Positions 25,421 through 35,377 of a stretch of 64,000 nucleotides of DNA are shown here, piece after piece; position 1 is the stretch's first letter, and the number at the start of each line of letters is the position of its first letter. The notes beneath the pieces are model-generated. The model did not search any database. It was not told the origin of the DNA and worked only from the letters and a program-made list of their open reading frames with translations. Source of the stretch: Flavobacterium sp. I-STPP5a (GTDB lineage: Bacteria; Bacteroidota; Bacteroidia; Flavobacteriales; Flavobacteriaceae); assembly GCF_009764685.1 (NCBI RefSeq), contig NZ_VHLM01000010.1, positions 124,001-188,000 on the forward strand. Direction: 5' to 3'. A program made the position numbers and the translations under genes.

Positions 25421-26581
25421 ATGTCAAAAGAAGTAAAATCAGTAGAGTACGGACTAGAAAAAATATTTGAAGGAGCACAAGATTTCTTGCCGCTTTTAGG
25501 AACAGATTACGTAGAGTTTTATGTAGGGAACGCCAAGCAATCTGCCCATTATTACAAAACAGCTTTTGGATATCAATCATTAGCTTACGCTGGTTTAGAA
25601 ACGGGTGTAAAAGACAGAACATCTTATGTATTAAAACAAGATAAAATCCGCATTGTTTTAACTACGCCATTAACGCAAGATTCACCTTTACATGATCATT
25701 TAAAAAAACATGGTGATGGTGTAAAAGTAGCAGCTTTATGGGTTGAAGATGCTACAAGTGCTTACGAAGAAACCATGAAACGCGGTGCGCGCTCTTTTAT
25801 GGAGCCAACTGTCGAAGAAGACGAGTTTGGTCAAGTAGTTCGATCAGGGATTTATACTTACGGTGAAACGGTTCATATATTTGTAGAAAGAAAAAATTAC
25901 AACGGGATTTTCTTGCCAGGATATAAAGAATGGAAATCAGATTATAACCCGGAGCCAACAGGTCTTAAATACATAGATCACATGGTAGGAAATGTGGGTT
26001 GGAACGAAATGAATACTTGGGTAAAATTCTACGAAGAGGTGATGGGATTTGTGAACTTCCTTTCATTTGATGACAAACAAATCAATACTGAATATTCAGC
26101 TTTGATGAGTAAAGTAATGTCAAACGGAAACGGAAGAATTAAATTCCCTATCAACGAACCTGCCGAAGGAAAAAAGAAATCACAAATTGAGGAGTATTTA
26201 GATTTTTATGGTGGGCCAGGAATACAACATATTGCCATTGCAACAGATGATATTATTAAAACAGTAAGTCAATTAAAAGCAAGAGGTGTAGAGTTTTTAT
26301 CAGCGCCGCCACATACTTATTATGAGGCAATTCCGGAGCGATTAGGTGAGCACATGGGTATGATGAAAGAAGATATCAACGAAATTGAAAAACTAGCCAT
26401 CATGGTCGATGCCGATGAAGATGGGTATTTGTTGCAAATTTTTACTAAACCGGTTCAAGATAGGCCAACCTTGTTTTTTGAGATCATTCAACGTATGGGA
26501 GCCAAAGGTTTTGGTGCAGGAAACTTTAAAGCCTTATTTGAATCAATTGAAAGAGAACAGCAATTACGAGGAACGTTATAA
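25421..26581 (+). CDS. hpd: 4-hydroxyphenylpyruvate dioxygenase
   Basis: The 386-residue Fe(II) enzyme turns 4-hydroxyphenylpyruvate into homogentisate. The iron ligands H187 (Y-I-D-H-M-V-G), H270 (G-I-Q-H-I-A) and E354 (F-F-E-I-I-Q-R) are all present, and the C-terminal gate helix G-F-G-A-G-N-F-K-A-L-F is intact. The length suits the two-vicinal-oxygen-chelate-domain fold. It follows hmgA by 206 bases in the same direction; together they cover two consecutive steps of tyrosine catabolism. No fumarylacetoacetase gene is in the window. Confidence 0.95.
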   Translation: MSKEVKSVEYGLEKIFEGAQDFLPLLGTDYVEFYVGNAKQSAHYYKTAFGYQSLAYAGLETGVKDRTSYVLKQDKIRIVLTTPLTQDSPLHDHLKKHGDGVKVAALWVEDATSAYEETMKRGARSFMEPTVEEDEFGQVVRSGIYTYGETVHIFVERKNYNGIFLPGYKEWKSDYNPEPTGLKYIDHMVGNVGWNEMNTWVKFYEEVMGFVNFLSFDDKQINTEYSALMSKVMSNGNGRIKFPINEPAEGKKKSQIEEYLDFYGGPGIQHIAIATDDIIKTVSQLKARGVEFLSAPPHTYYEAIPERLGEHMGMMKEDINEIEKLAIMVDADEDGYLLQIFTKPVQDRPTLFFEIIQRMGAKGFGAGNFKALFESIEREQQLRGTL

Positions 26582-26689
26582 AAGTTAATTATTTTTACAT
26601 ATTGTGAAAAAATAACCATTCAACGACCTGTTTTTTATTAAATGTTGTGTTAAACTTTATTTTTTATAAATAAAACTGGATTTGTTAGC

Positions 26690-26697
26690 TACCTTTG
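26690..26697 (+). promoter_or_regulatory. -7 box of a candidate small RNA
   Basis: TACCTTTG, a perfect TAnnTTTG match, lies between hpd and the DUF3108 gene and is followed 90 bases later by a perfect terminator, not by a start codon. No clear -33 TTTG at the normal spacing. Confidence 0.5.
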
Positions 26698-26700
26698 CAC

Positions 26701-26814
26701 TCGCAAAAAGGGAAGGGGTGGTTTCCTTCCTGATTTCATATAAATTTCATAGTTTATAGTTTTTTGGTTAGTTAATAGCATAAAAACTCAGTCATTATTT
26801 GACTGAGTTTTTTT
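26701..26814 (+). ncRNA. Candidate small non-coding RNA
   Basis: A transcript from the TACCTTTG box would start near 26701 and end at the strong terminator at 26814, about 114 nt. The 5' part can fold into a hairpin (GGAAGG at 26711-26716 with CCTTCC at 26725-26730). The middle is AT-rich with two TTTCATA repeats, possibly unpaired. There is no ORF of note. It could instead be the tail of the hpd transcript or an attenuator leader of the next gene, but the next gene has its own -7 box directly after the terminator. Confidence 0.45.
26782..26814 (+). terminator. Strong intrinsic terminator
   Basis: A 13 bp perfect stem (AAAAACTCAGTCA at 26782-26794 with its complement at 26800-26812), a 5-base loop and a T-run. 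It ends either the candidate small RNA or the hpd transcript. Confidence 0.9.
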
Positions 26815-26821
26815 GTTTTAA

Positions 26822-26829
26822 TATATTTG
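26822..26829 (+). promoter_or_regulatory. -7 box for the DUF3108-kynA-M23 unit
   Basis: TATATTTG, matching TAnnTTTG, lies 44 bases before the DUF3108 start and directly after the terminator. Confidence 0.5.
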
Positions 26830-26873
26830 GAATAAAAATTGTAATACGAGTATATAAATTTATACACTAAGAA

Positions 26874-27644
26874 ATGAAAAAATTACTTGTACTCTGTATC
26901 ATTGGTATCACCTTTGGTTTTTCCTCACCCCAAGAGGATGCCTACGCAGTAGGAGAGTTTTTTAAATTCAGAATTCACTACGGTATTGTTAATGCGGGTT
27001 ATGCTACTCTTGAAGTAAAAGATGCTAATGTAAACAATAAAAAAACGTTTCATATTGTGGGGAAAGGCTACACTACAGGTATGTCACGATTTTTCTTTAA
27101 AGTAGATGATTTATACGAAAGCTACATTGATAAAGAAACAAGAAATCCATACCAGTTTGTTAGAAAAATTGACGAAGGCGGCTACACAAAAAATCAAGAA
27201 GGTTTTTTTAGTCAATCCTCTAATAAAGTAGTTGTAAAAGATTACAAAAATAAAACAGAAAAGGCACTCTATATCCCTAAAAATACTCAAGATATATTAT
27301 CTACATTTTATTATCTTAGGAATCATCCTAATATTGATAAGTTAAATGTTGGTGAATCTATAGCTGTAGACATGTTTTTTGATGATGAAACCACAAAATT
27401 CAAGCTAAAATTTATTGGTCGTGAAAATATAACTACTAAATTTGGCGTTGTTTCTTCTATGATCTTTCGTCCATTAGTTCAATCAGGGCGGGTGTTTAAG
27501 GAACAAGAAAGTGTTACGGTCTGGATATCAGATGATAATAATAAAGTGCCGTTACGCATAAAAGCTAGTTTAGCTGTCGGGTCTATAAAAGCAGATCTAG
27601 ATGCTTATAAAGGGTTAAAAAGCCCATTTAAATTAAAAAAATAA
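26874..27644 (+). CDS. DUF3108-family exported protein
   Basis: The 256-residue product has a signal peptide (to about residue 19) and then G-E-F-F-K-F-R-I-H-Y-G-I-V-N-A-G-Y-A-T-L-E-V, the N-terminal signature of DUF3108. These periplasmic beta-rich proteins resemble lipid- or polysaccharide-carrier folds; their role is not established. Its stop overlaps the kynA ATG (TAATG), so the two are translationally coupled. The coupling is tight but a shared pathway is not evident. Confidence 0.85.
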   Translation: MKKLLVLCIIGITFGFSSPQEDAYAVGEFFKFRIHYGIVNAGYATLEVKDANVNNKKTFHIVGKGYTTGMSRFFFKVDDLYESYIDKETRNPYQFVRKIDEGGYTKNQEGFFSQSSNKVVVKDYKNKTEKALYIPKNTQDILSTFYYLRNHPNIDKLNVGESIAVDMFFDDETTKFKLKFIGRENITTKFGVVSSMIFRPLVQSGRVFKEQESVTVWISDDNNKVPLRIKASLAVGSIKADLDAYKGLKSPFKLKK

Positions 27645-28579
27645 TGAGTAATACAGAGGTTTCTGAAACTATTTTAAAAGAAATTGAACAAAAATATCAG
27701 GCTATTAATCAAAAAGTAGAAACCCAACTTGAAGGTTTGCTTTGGTCTAAACCTATAACCTATTGGGATTATATTCAAACAGATGCCTTGCTTGGTCTTC
27801 AAACACAACGTACCACCCTTCCAGATGAAATGGTATTCATCATGTACCACCAAGTTAATGAGTTAATCTTTAAAATGATTCTTTGGGAAATTAAGCAAAT
27901 TGCATATCATCCTGCTATTAATAGTGAGTTTTTTACTGAAAGAGTCATGAGAATTAGCAGGTATTTTGACATGCTTACAACTTCTTTCAGTATTATGGGT
28001 GACGGTATGGAGGTGGATCAATACATGAAATTTAGAAATACATTAACTCCTGCCAGTGGTTTTCAAAGTGCGCAATATAGATTAATTGAATTTTCATCTA
28101 CTGATTTAATTAACCTTATTGACAATAGATGTAGAGGATCAATAGATAGAGATACGTCTTATGAGCATGCACTAGAACATTTGTATTGGCAAGCAGCAGG
28201 CAAGGATTATCGCACGGGCAAAAAAACCTATTTGCTCGATGAATTTGAGAAAAAATACAAGAAAGAATTCCTGGCCTACATGGAGGAATACAATACCATT
28301 AATATTTGGCAAAAATTCAAACAGTTACCAGAGCTAGATCAGCAAAATCCAGAGTTAATCAAAGCTATGAGGCATTATGATCATACGGTTAATATTACTT
28401 GGGTGATGCAACATTTAAATACGGCTAAGAAATATATTGATCAAAGCGGTCAAGGAGATGGAGAAGCAACTGGCGGAAGCGACTGGAAAAAGTACATGCA
28501 TCCTAAATACCAAAAGAGAATTTTCTTCCCAGAATTATGGAGCAGTCAAGAATTAGAGAACTGGGGAGTTGAGGTGTAA
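27644..28579 (+). CDS. kynA: Tryptophan 2,3-dioxygenase
   Basis: The 311-residue helical haem enzyme oxidises tryptophan to N-formylkynurenine, the first step of the kynurenine route. The segments Y-W-D-Y-I-Q-T-D-A-L-L-G-L-Q, D-E-M-V-F-I-M-Y-H-Q-V-N-E-L-I-F-K, F-R-N-T-L-T-P-A-S-G-F-Q-S-A-Q-Y-R and the late G-E-A-T-G-G-S motif are diagnostic. The ATG overlaps the stop of the DUF3108 gene. Formamidase and kynureninase genes are not in the window. With hmgA and hpd nearby this makes a small aromatic amino-acid catabolism neighbourhood. Confidence 0.9.
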   Translation: MSNTEVSETILKEIEQKYQAINQKVETQLEGLLWSKPITYWDYIQTDALLGLQTQRTTLPDEMVFIMYHQVNELIFKMILWEIKQIAYHPAINSEFFTERVMRISRYFDMLTTSFSIMGDGMEVDQYMKFRNTLTPASGFQSAQYRLIEFSSTDLINLIDNRCRGSIDRDTSYEHALEHLYWQAAGKDYRTGKKTYLLDEFEKKYKKEFLAYMEEYNTINIWQKFKQLPELDQQNPELIKAMRHYDHTVNITWVMQHLNTAKKYIDQSGQGDGEATGGSDWKKYMHPKYQKRIFFPELWSSQELENWGVEV

Positions 28580-28599
28580 GTTGAACGTAAACACATAGT

Positions 28600-29820
28600 T
28601 TGAAAAAAATATTCACAATAATTGCTGTACTTATACTAATAGTGTCATGCAAACAAGAGGAACTTAAAGTTGATAGCGCAAAGAATAAAACCCAACCTAA
28701 AAAAAGTGAGTTTGGTTTTGTTTATGCTGATTTTAATGTTATACATGATACCATTCATGATGGCGATACCTTTGGGACTTTGCTGGAGAGTCAAAACATT
28801 GGTAGTCGACAAGTTTATGATATTATAGCAAAAGTTAAAGATAGTTTTAATGTTAAAACAATTCGGCTAAACAAGCCTTTTACTATTCTTAGATCTAAAA
28901 ACAAAACTAATGATCTACAGGTTTTTATTTATCAGCCTGATAATTTGAGTTATTATGTTCTAGATTTTAGGGATACTGCAATTTCGGTGTATAAAAAAGT
29001 AAAACCTATAACTATTAAAAGACGAACAATAGGTGGCGTCTTGAAAGAATCATTATCAGAAACTTTAGGGAATGCTAAAATAGAAGGTGCATTGGCTAGT
29101 AAAATCACTAAAATTTATGCTTACTCTATAGATTTTATGAAATTGAAAAAAGGGGATCGTTTTGCATTAACATTTACGGAGAGGTATATCAATGATTCTA
29201 TTTATGATGGAGTGGAGGAACTTGAGGCTTCTTTTTTTGAATACAAAGGAAAGTTTATTTATGCATTCCCTTTTGCGCAAAATCCAGAATCAGGTAAAGT
29301 AGATTATTATGACGAACAGGGTAAGACATTAAAAAATTTCTTTCTCAAATCTCCAATAAAGTTTAGTAGAATTTCTTCTCGTTTTTCATCGAGTAGATTT
29401 CATCCCGTTCAGCATCGCTGGAAAGCACATAAAGGTACCGATTATGCTGCGCCAAGGGGAACACCTATTACAACCACAGCAGGAGGAGTGGTTGAGCAAA
29501 GTGGTTTTTCTGCCGGAAACGGAAACTTTGTAAAAGTCAAACACAATGGAACTTTTTCTACGCAGTACTTGCACATGTCTAAAATTCTTGTGCGACGAGG
29601 GCAAAGAGTTACTCAAGGACAAGTTATTGGCTTAGTGGGTAGCACTGGTCTTGCAACTGGTCCTCACGTATGTTATCGTTTCTGGAAAAATGGAGTTCAG
29701 GTTGATGCATTAAGACTCAAATTACCTACTGGCGAGCCCATGACAGGTGCAAATAGAAATAGGTTCTTACAACAAATAACTCCTTTGAAACAAGAACTGG
29801 ATAGTATTGCAAATTTATAA
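28600..29820 (+). CDS. M23-family metallopeptidase lipoprotein
   Basis: The 406-residue product starts with a lipoprotein signal (M-K-K-I-F-T-I-I-A-V-L-I-L-I-V-S-C) and ends in a LytM/M23 domain. Active-site motifs are H-K-G-T-D-Y-A-A-P-R-G-T-P (HxxxD), L-H-M-S and H-V-C-Y-R-F-W. Such enzymes cut peptidoglycan cross-bridges or activate amidases. The start codon is TTG at 28600; no ATG precedes the signal peptide. It lies 20 bases after kynA and probably belongs to the same transcript. A long imperfect inverted repeat (29827-29841 with 29865-29881) directly after the gene may end the transcript. Confidence 0.88.
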   Translation: MKKIFTIIAVLILIVSCKQEELKVDSAKNKTQPKKSEFGFVYADFNVIHDTIHDGDTFGTLLESQNIGSRQVYDIIAKVKDSFNVKTIRLNKPFTILRSKNKTNDLQVFIYQPDNLSYYVLDFRDTAISVYKKVKPITIKRRTIGGVLKESLSETLGNAKIEGALASKITKIYAYSIDFMKLKKGDRFALTFTERYINDSIYDGVEELEASFFEYKGKFIYAFPFAQNPESGKVDYYDEQGKTLKNFFLKSPIKFSRISSRFSSSRFHPVQHRWKAHKGTDYAAPRGTPITTTAGGVVEQSGFSAGNGNFVKVKHNGTFSTQYLHMSKILVRRGQRVTQGQVIGLVGSTGLATGPHVCYRFWKNGVQVDALRLKLPTGEPMTGANRNRFLQQITPLKQELDSIANL

Positions 29821-29978
29821 GCAAACAGTATTTTATTTTAATAGTAGGTAGAGAGCATCTGCTTTTAAAAATGAAAATACTTTACACTTCTATATGTGAA
29901 ACAATCGGGTTCTTATTCATTAAACTAATTTGAGTATTTTTACCCAAATTTTATTACAACTAAAAAAATACATTTTAA

Positions 29979-31622
29979 ATGGCTTTAGATACAATTAATC
30001 CAACAACTTCTAATGCTTGGAAAAAACTGGAATTGCACTTTCAAACTATGCAAAAGGCAACAATTCAAGATTTGTTCGAGTCAGATCCAGCAAGAACTGA
30101 AAAATTGAATATTCAATGGAATGATTTTTTAATAGATTACTCAAAAAATATTATTGATCAGGAAACAGTTCAATTATTAGTAGAATTAGCAAATGAAGTT
30201 GGACTTAAAGCTGCTATTGCTGATTATTTTGATGGTACAGTGATTAATAAAACCGAGAATAGAGCGGTCCTTCATACTGCTTTGCGTGCTGTTGAATCTG
30301 CAGTGGTCAATGTAGATGGCGTAAATGTAATACCTGAAGTATATGAAGTAAAAAATAAAATAAAAGGATTTACAAACGAAGTTGTTTCTGGTATACGAAC
30401 TGGTTTTACAGGAAAGCCTTTTACAGATATCGTAAATATTGGAATTGGAGGATCAGATTTGGGTCCAGCAATGGTAGTCGAGGCGCTTCAGTTTTATAAA
30501 AACCATCTTAACGTTCATTTTGTTTCAAACGTTGATGGTGATCACGTTCAAGAGATCATAAAAAAATTAAATCCAGAGACAACGCTTTTTGTGATTGTTT
30601 CAAAAACATTTACCACGCAGGAAACTCTAACGAATTCAGAAACGATTAAAGATTGGTTTCTAAAATCAGCAAAACAACAAGATGTTGCCAAGCATTTTGT
30701 TGCAGTTTCAACTAACCTTGAGAAAGTAACTGCTTTTGGAATAGATGCCAGCAACGTTTTTCCAATGTGGGATTGGGTTGGCGGTCGTTTCTCTTTATGG
30801 AGTGCGGTAGGTCTTACTATCAGCGTATCAATAGGGTATGATAATTTTGACAGTTTGTTGAAAGGCGCTAATGAAATGGACGAGCATTTTAAGACAGCTG
30901 ATTTTGATAAAAACATGCCTATTATATTGGCGATGTTGAGCGTTTGGTATAATAACTTCTTTGGTGCTGAAAGTGAAGCTTTGATTCCTTACACCCAGTA
31001 CTTGCAAAAATTTGCACCTTACTTGCAGCAGGGTACCATGGAAAGTAATGGTAAAAGTGTTGGTCGAGATGGAAAGCCAGTTAATTATCAAACAGGTACA
31101 ATCATTTGGGGTGAACCTGGTACCAATGCACAACATGCTTTTTTTCAGTTGATACATCAAGGGACAAAATTAATCCCAGCTGATTTTATCGGATTTGTTA
31201 CTCCTTTATATGGAGATGCCAATCATCATGATAAGTTAATGTCTAATTTCTTTGCACAGACAGAAGCGCTGATGCAAGGAAAATCAGCAGAACAAGTTCA
31301 AAAGGAATTTGATTTACAGGGAACCGTTGCTGAGAAAGCTGCATTTGTATTGCCCTATAAAATTTTCTCAGGTAACAAACCTACTAATACAATTTTGATT
31401 CAAAAATTAACTCCGCACACTTTAGGTTCGTTGATTGCTTTGTATGAACACAAGATTTTTGTTCAAGGTATTGTTTGGAATATATTTAGTTTTGATCAAT
31501 GGGGTGTTGAACTCGGTAAACAATTGGCAAATTCTATTTTAGCGGAGATTGTTGCAAAAGAGGTTCGAAATCATGATAGTTCTACTGCTTTTTTATTAAA
31601 TCATTTTTTAAAAAATAAATAA
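29979..31622 (+). CDS. pgi: Glucose-6-phosphate isomerase
   Basis: The 547-residue enzyme interconverts glucose-6-phosphate and fructose-6-phosphate. Signatures: [11 protein letters not shown] at about 149-159, [18 protein letters not shown] and the catalytic-site segment [14 protein letters not shown]. The full length fits the long (E. coli-type) PGI. It is a single-gene unit: M23 gene upstream with a hairpin between, and a large stem-loop downstream. Confidence 0.95.
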   Translation: MALDTINPTTSNAWKKLELHFQTMQKATIQDLFESDPARTEKLNIQWNDFLIDYSKNIIDQETVQLLVELANEVGLKAAIADYFDGTVINKTENRAVLHTALRAVESAVVNVDGVNVIPEVYEVKNKIKGFTNEVVSGIRTGFTGKPFTDIVNIGIGGSDLGPAMVVEALQFYKNHLNVHFVSNVDGDHVQEIIKKLNPETTLFVIVSKTFTTQETLTNSETIKDWFLKSAKQQDVAKHFVAVSTNLEKVTAFGIDASNVFPMWDWVGGRFSLWSAVGLTISVSIGYDNFDSLLKGANEMDEHFKTADFDKNMPIILAMLSVWYNNFFGAESEALIPYTQYLQKFAPYLQQGTMESNGKSVGRDGKPVNYQTGTIIWGEPGTNAQHAFFQLIHQGTKLIPADFIGFVTPLYGDANHHDKLMSNFFAQTEALMQGKSAEQVQKEFDLQGTVAEKAAFVLPYKIFSGNKPTNTILIQKLTPHTLGSLIALYEHKIFVQGIVWNIFSFDQWGVELGKQLANSILAEIVAKEVRNHDSSTAFLLNHFLKNK

Positions 31623-31655
31623 TTTAACTGACTTTAAGTAAAAGTTATATTTTTC

Positions 31656-31728
31656 AAAAAACGTTAAATCCTATCTGTTTCAACCGCGTTTCTAACGCTT
31701 TGAATAGTAAGTTTTAACGTTTTTTTTG
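31656..31728 (+). terminator. Nested stem-loop after pgi
   Basis: An outer 13 bp stem (AAAAAACGTTAAA at 31656-31668 with TTTAACGTTTTTT at 31713-31725) encloses a 44-base loop that contains a second small hairpin (GCGTT-TCT-AACGC). A T-run ends it. It can terminate pgi; the size of the loop is unusual. The rest of the gap up to 31975 contains only AT-rich sequence and the receptor promoter. Confidence 0.65.
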
Positions 31729-31934
31729 ATTTAAAAAAGTAAAAAGAATGTGAATAAATATTTCTTTTTATAAAACAGCGACTTATTTAGTGAATAACTA
31801 CAAAATAGGCTTTATTGTTGTGTTTAATTCATAAATAAACACTAATAATACAGATTTATTGATATTTATTAATTTCTTATTTTGGCAATATCTGATTCTT
31901 AACATTCTGTTAACTTACTTAGCTAATTTTGTTA

Positions 31935-31942
31935 TAATTTTG
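31935..31942 (+). promoter_or_regulatory. -7 box for the Oar-like receptor
   Basis: TAATTTTG matches TAnnTTTG and ends 33 bases before the receptor ATG. This also argues against the upstream in-frame start at 31859, since that start would lie before the promoter. Confidence 0.55.
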
Positions 31943-31975
31943 CCAGATATTAATAAACTAAACAAAAAAGCAAAA

Positions 31976-34900
31976 ATGAAAAGAATTATTTTTATTTTGA
32001 TTATTTTTTTATCAGTTTTGGGCCATTCGCAGGTAACTACATCGGCGATGTCTGGTACTGTTAAGTCTAATACTGGAGAGATTCTTCCAGGAGCTACAGT
32101 TGAAGTGAGGCACAAGCCAACTGGTACGAAATATTTCTCAACAACAGATTACAGCGGTTCTTATGCAGTTCAAGGTTTGAGACCAGGTGGTCCTTATTCT
32201 TTGAAAGTAACCTATATTGGATACAAAACAACAGAAATTACAGAAATCAATGCTCCTTTGGGAAGTAATTTGACTGTTAATGTTGTTGTTGGAGAAGATA
32301 CAAATACATTAAAAGAGGTAGTTGTTGTTTCTTCGAAATCAAACGGTGCGTTTAATAAGGGGAAAACTGGCGCTTCACAGCAATTTTCTAATAGAGAGAT
32401 AACGGCTATACCAGTTACTGGTGCAAGGTCAATTAATTCAATTACTAAGTATAATGCTAATGCTGGTGGTGGAGGTTCTTTTGGAGGACAAGATTCAAGA
32501 TTAAATAACTTTACAATAGATGGTTCAGTTTTTAATAATGGTTTTGGATTAGGTTCTGATGCGCAAGCTGGAGGAAGAACGGGTTCTACTGCAATTTCTT
32601 TAGACGCTATTGAGCAATTACAAGTTAGTGTTGCTCCTTTTGATGTACGTCAATCTGGTTTTACAGGAACTGGTATCAATGGTGTAACTAGAAGTGGTAC
32701 AAATGAAATTGAAGGATCTGTTTATACATCTACAAGAAGTAACAAAAAAGAATTTGTAGGAACAAAAGCTGGGCAAACCAGAATTATACCTGCTAAATTT
32801 GAAGAGAACATTTGGGGAGCTAGAATTGGTGCACCAATTATCAAAGATAAATTGTTTTTCTTTGGTAACTTTGAAACAATAAACAATGTTAGCCCCGCAA
32901 CAACATGGACTTCTACAGGTTCTCCAAATCCGAGTGGGCAATTATCTGCTCCTACTTTTCAACAAATGCAGGATCTTTCTACTTTTTTACAACAAAAATT
33001 TAATTACACAACTGGTCCGTGGGAAAATTATGATGCTGAAAAAATATCTAAAAAATTCTTAGCTAAAATTGATTGGAACATTAATGACAATAATAAATTT
33101 TCTATTCGTTATGTTCATCATGATTCTTCTTCTGATGAACTGACTTCTAACTCAAACTCTTTAGGTTTTGGTAATAGAAGAACAAATGTGAATTCAATGG
33201 CATTCCAAAATTCAGGGTATACTATTCTTGATAATACACGATCTATTGTTGTACAGTTAGATAGTAAATTGTCTAATTCATGGAGTAACAATTTTATTGG
33301 AGGTTACGACAAACAAATTGAAGATAGAGGTTTGATAGGTGGAGGTTTGTTCCCTACTATTGATATTAAAAACGGTACATCTCCTGCAGCTGGTGGTGTA
33401 GTAGGTAACTTAAACTTTATCTCTGCTGGTTTAGATCCTTTTACAAAAGGAAATTTACTAAGCTATTCTACTTTACATTTTACTGACAATCTTACTAAGA
33501 CAATAGGGAGGCATTCGCTATTATTTGGAGCAAATTATGAGCATTTCAAATCAAGTAATTTATTTTTCTCTGGTTCTAATGGAGTGTTTATTTTCAACTC
33601 GTTAGATGAATTCTATAGCGCAGCGAATGAATCTATTGCGTTGAACGGAGCTCCTTCGGTAAATAACTTGCCTGTAAGAACTCAATTTAGATATTCTGCT
33701 TTACCTGGTGGAGCAGAACCATTGCAAATTTTAAAATCGGATAAAATAGATCTTTATTTTCAGGATGATTTTAAAGTGAATGATAAATTAAAAGTGACTT
33801 TCGGTTTAAGAGGAACTAGAGTTTCATTTGTTGATACAGCATTAGAAAACCCACTTGTTAGTACGCTTAGTTTTGCCAATGGTGCAAAATTTAACACTGG
33901 TGATATGCCAAAATCTCAATATCTTTTTGAGCCAAGATTAGGTTTCAATTTAGATGTTGCTGGAGATGCTAAAACGATAGTTAGAGGAGGTTCTGGTATA
34001 TTTTCAGGAAGGCCACCACTTGTGTTTTTATCAAATGCAATAGGTAATAACGGAGTTCTTACTGGTCTAGTAGACGCTAGTGATGCTAATGTTGGTCCTG
34101 GAGGATATGGTTTTACGGCTAATCCAAGTCAATATTTTACTCCGAGTACGCCAACTTTGCCAAGTTCTATTGACTTGGCGTTTACTGATAAAAACTACAA
34201 ATTCCCTCAGGTTTGGAAAACTACAATTGCAGTAGACCAAAAATTGCTATTTGGATTTACGGGTACAATAGAAAGTATTTTTAGTAAAAACATAAATGAA
34301 ACAGCATATTCTAATGTGAATTTTGAAAATGCTGTAGGAACAATGAGTGGTCCAGATAATAGACCATTGTTTGCTGGAAATGATAATGGCGTTCGTATTA
34401 ACAACAATGTCATTAATGGTATTCTACTAAGCAATACGGATAAAGGGTATTTTTATTCTACCACAGTTAAGTTAGAGTATCCTTATAAAAAAGGATTGTG
34501 GGGTTCGTTCGCTTATACGCACTCACAAGCTAATGACTTATTATCGCCTGGATCAACTGCATCAGGAAGCTGGACTGGAGTTCGTTCAATCAATGGTAAT
34601 AATGATCAACGTTTAGGATTATCTAACAACAATACTCCTCATAGAATGGTTGGTATTCTTGGTTATAAGATAGAATACGGTAACAAAACTGGAGCTGCAA
34701 CTTCAATCAACCTAGGATATATTGGTGAGCAGTCAAGTTCGTTTTCTTATGTATACGGTGGAGATCTAAACGGTGATCGTATCAACGGAAACGATTTGTT
34801 ATTTGTTCCTAAAAAAGCAAGTGATCTTCGTTTTGTACCAATCACTCAAAATTTAGGAGGATCTTCTTTAGTGTTATACACTGTAGCTGAACAAGAAGAG

Positions 34901-35320
34901 GCTTTTGATAAATTTATTGATCAAGATCCTTATTTATCTAAAAAAAGAGGTCAGTACGTAGATAGAAATGAGAATTTATTACCTATGTTACATAGAGTTG
35001 ATTTATCTGTTACTCAAGATTTTTTCCTTAAAATTGGAGGTAAAAAGAATAGTTTCCAGTTTAGAGCAGATATCTTAAACTTTACCAATTTATTAAATCG
35101 TGAATGGGGAGTTTCTCAAAGAGCTACAAATACAAATATTTTAGTAGTAGGAAATCAAGCTCCTAGTAGTTCAAACAACTTTATTCCAGGATACCAATTA
35201 GGATTTCAAACAGATAATCAAGGAAGAAGGTTTTTAGCAAAAGATACTTTCCAAAAAAATGCATCTGTATCAGATGTTTGGCAAGCTCAATTTACACTAA
35301 GATACACTTTCGGAAACTAA
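31976..35320 (+). CDS. Oar-like TonB-dependent receptor
   Basis: The 1114-residue outer-membrane protein has a signal peptide (MKRIIFILIIFLSVLGHSQ), a CarboxypepD_reg-like Ig domain (about 25-105, S-G-T-V-K-S-N-T-G-E-I-L-P-G-A), a plug domain (about 130-250) and a large beta barrel ending in F-T-L-R-Y-T-F-G-N. The plug segment rich in A-G-G-G-G-S-F-G-G-Q-D-S-R and D-V-R-Q-S-G-F-T-G-T-G-I-N matches the Oar branch, first known from Myxococcus and common in Bacteroidota. Ligand unknown. I start at MKRIIF; 39 open codons upstream have no signal peptide. No SusD gene follows; instead a fasciclin lipoprotein gene lies 57 bases downstream. Confidence 0.9.
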   Translation: MKRIIFILIIFLSVLGHSQVTTSAMSGTVKSNTGEILPGATVEVRHKPTGTKYFSTTDYSGSYAVQGLRPGGPYSLKVTYIGYKTTEITEINAPLGSNLTVNVVVGEDTNTLKEVVVVSSKSNGAFNKGKTGASQQFSNREITAIPVTGARSINSITKYNANAGGGGSFGGQDSRLNNFTIDGSVFNNGFGLGSDAQAGGRTGSTAISLDAIEQLQVSVAPFDVRQSGFTGTGINGVTRSGTNEIEGSVYTSTRSNKKEFVGTKAGQTRIIPAKFEENIWGARIGAPIIKDKLFFFGNFETINNVSPATTWTSTGSPNPSGQLSAPTFQQMQDLSTFLQQKFNYTTGPWENYDAEKISKKFLAKIDWNINDNNKFSIRYVHHDSSSDELTSNSNSLGFGNRRTNVNSMAFQNSGYTILDNTRSIVVQLDSKLSNSWSNNFIGGYDKQIEDRGLIGGGLFPTIDIKNGTSPAAGGVVGNLNFISAGLDPFTKGNLLSYSTLHFTDNLTKTIGRHSLLFGANYEHFKSSNLFFSGSNGVFIFNSLDEFYSAANESIALNGAPSVNNLPVRTQFRYSALPGGAEPLQILKSDKIDLYFQDDFKVNDKLKVTFGLRGTRVSFVDTALENPLVSTLSFANGAKFNTGDMPKSQYLFEPRLGFNLDVAGDAKTIVRGGSGIFSGRPPLVFLSNAIGNNGVLTGLVDASDANVGPGGYGFTANPSQYFTPSTPTLPSSIDLAFTDKNYKFPQVWKTTIAVDQKLLFGFTGTIESIFSKNINETAYSNVNFENAVGTMSGPDNRPLFAGNDNGVRINNNVINGILLSNTDKGYFYSTTVKLEYPYKKGLWGSFAYTHSQANDLLSPGSTASGSWTGVRSINGNNDQRLGLSNNNTPHRMVGILGYKIEYGNKTGAATSINLGYIGEQSSSFSYVYGGDLNGDRINGNDLLFVPKKASDLRFVPITQNLGGSSLVLYTVAEQEEAFDKFIDQDPYLSKKRGQYVDRNENLLPMLHRVDLSVTQDFFLKIGGKKNSFQFRADILNFTNLLNREWGVSQRATNTNILVVGNQAPSSSNNFIPGYQLGFQTDNQGRRFLAKDTFQKNASVSDVWQAQFTLRYTFGN

Positions 35321-35377
35321 TAAATTTTTATAATTACAGTAACACAATACACGAACATAAAATAAAATAAAATTATC

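Noticed and set aside
31859-31975. Upstream start for the Oar-like receptor
   Set aside because: It would add 39 residues before the signal peptide and would begin before the TAATTTTG promoter box.
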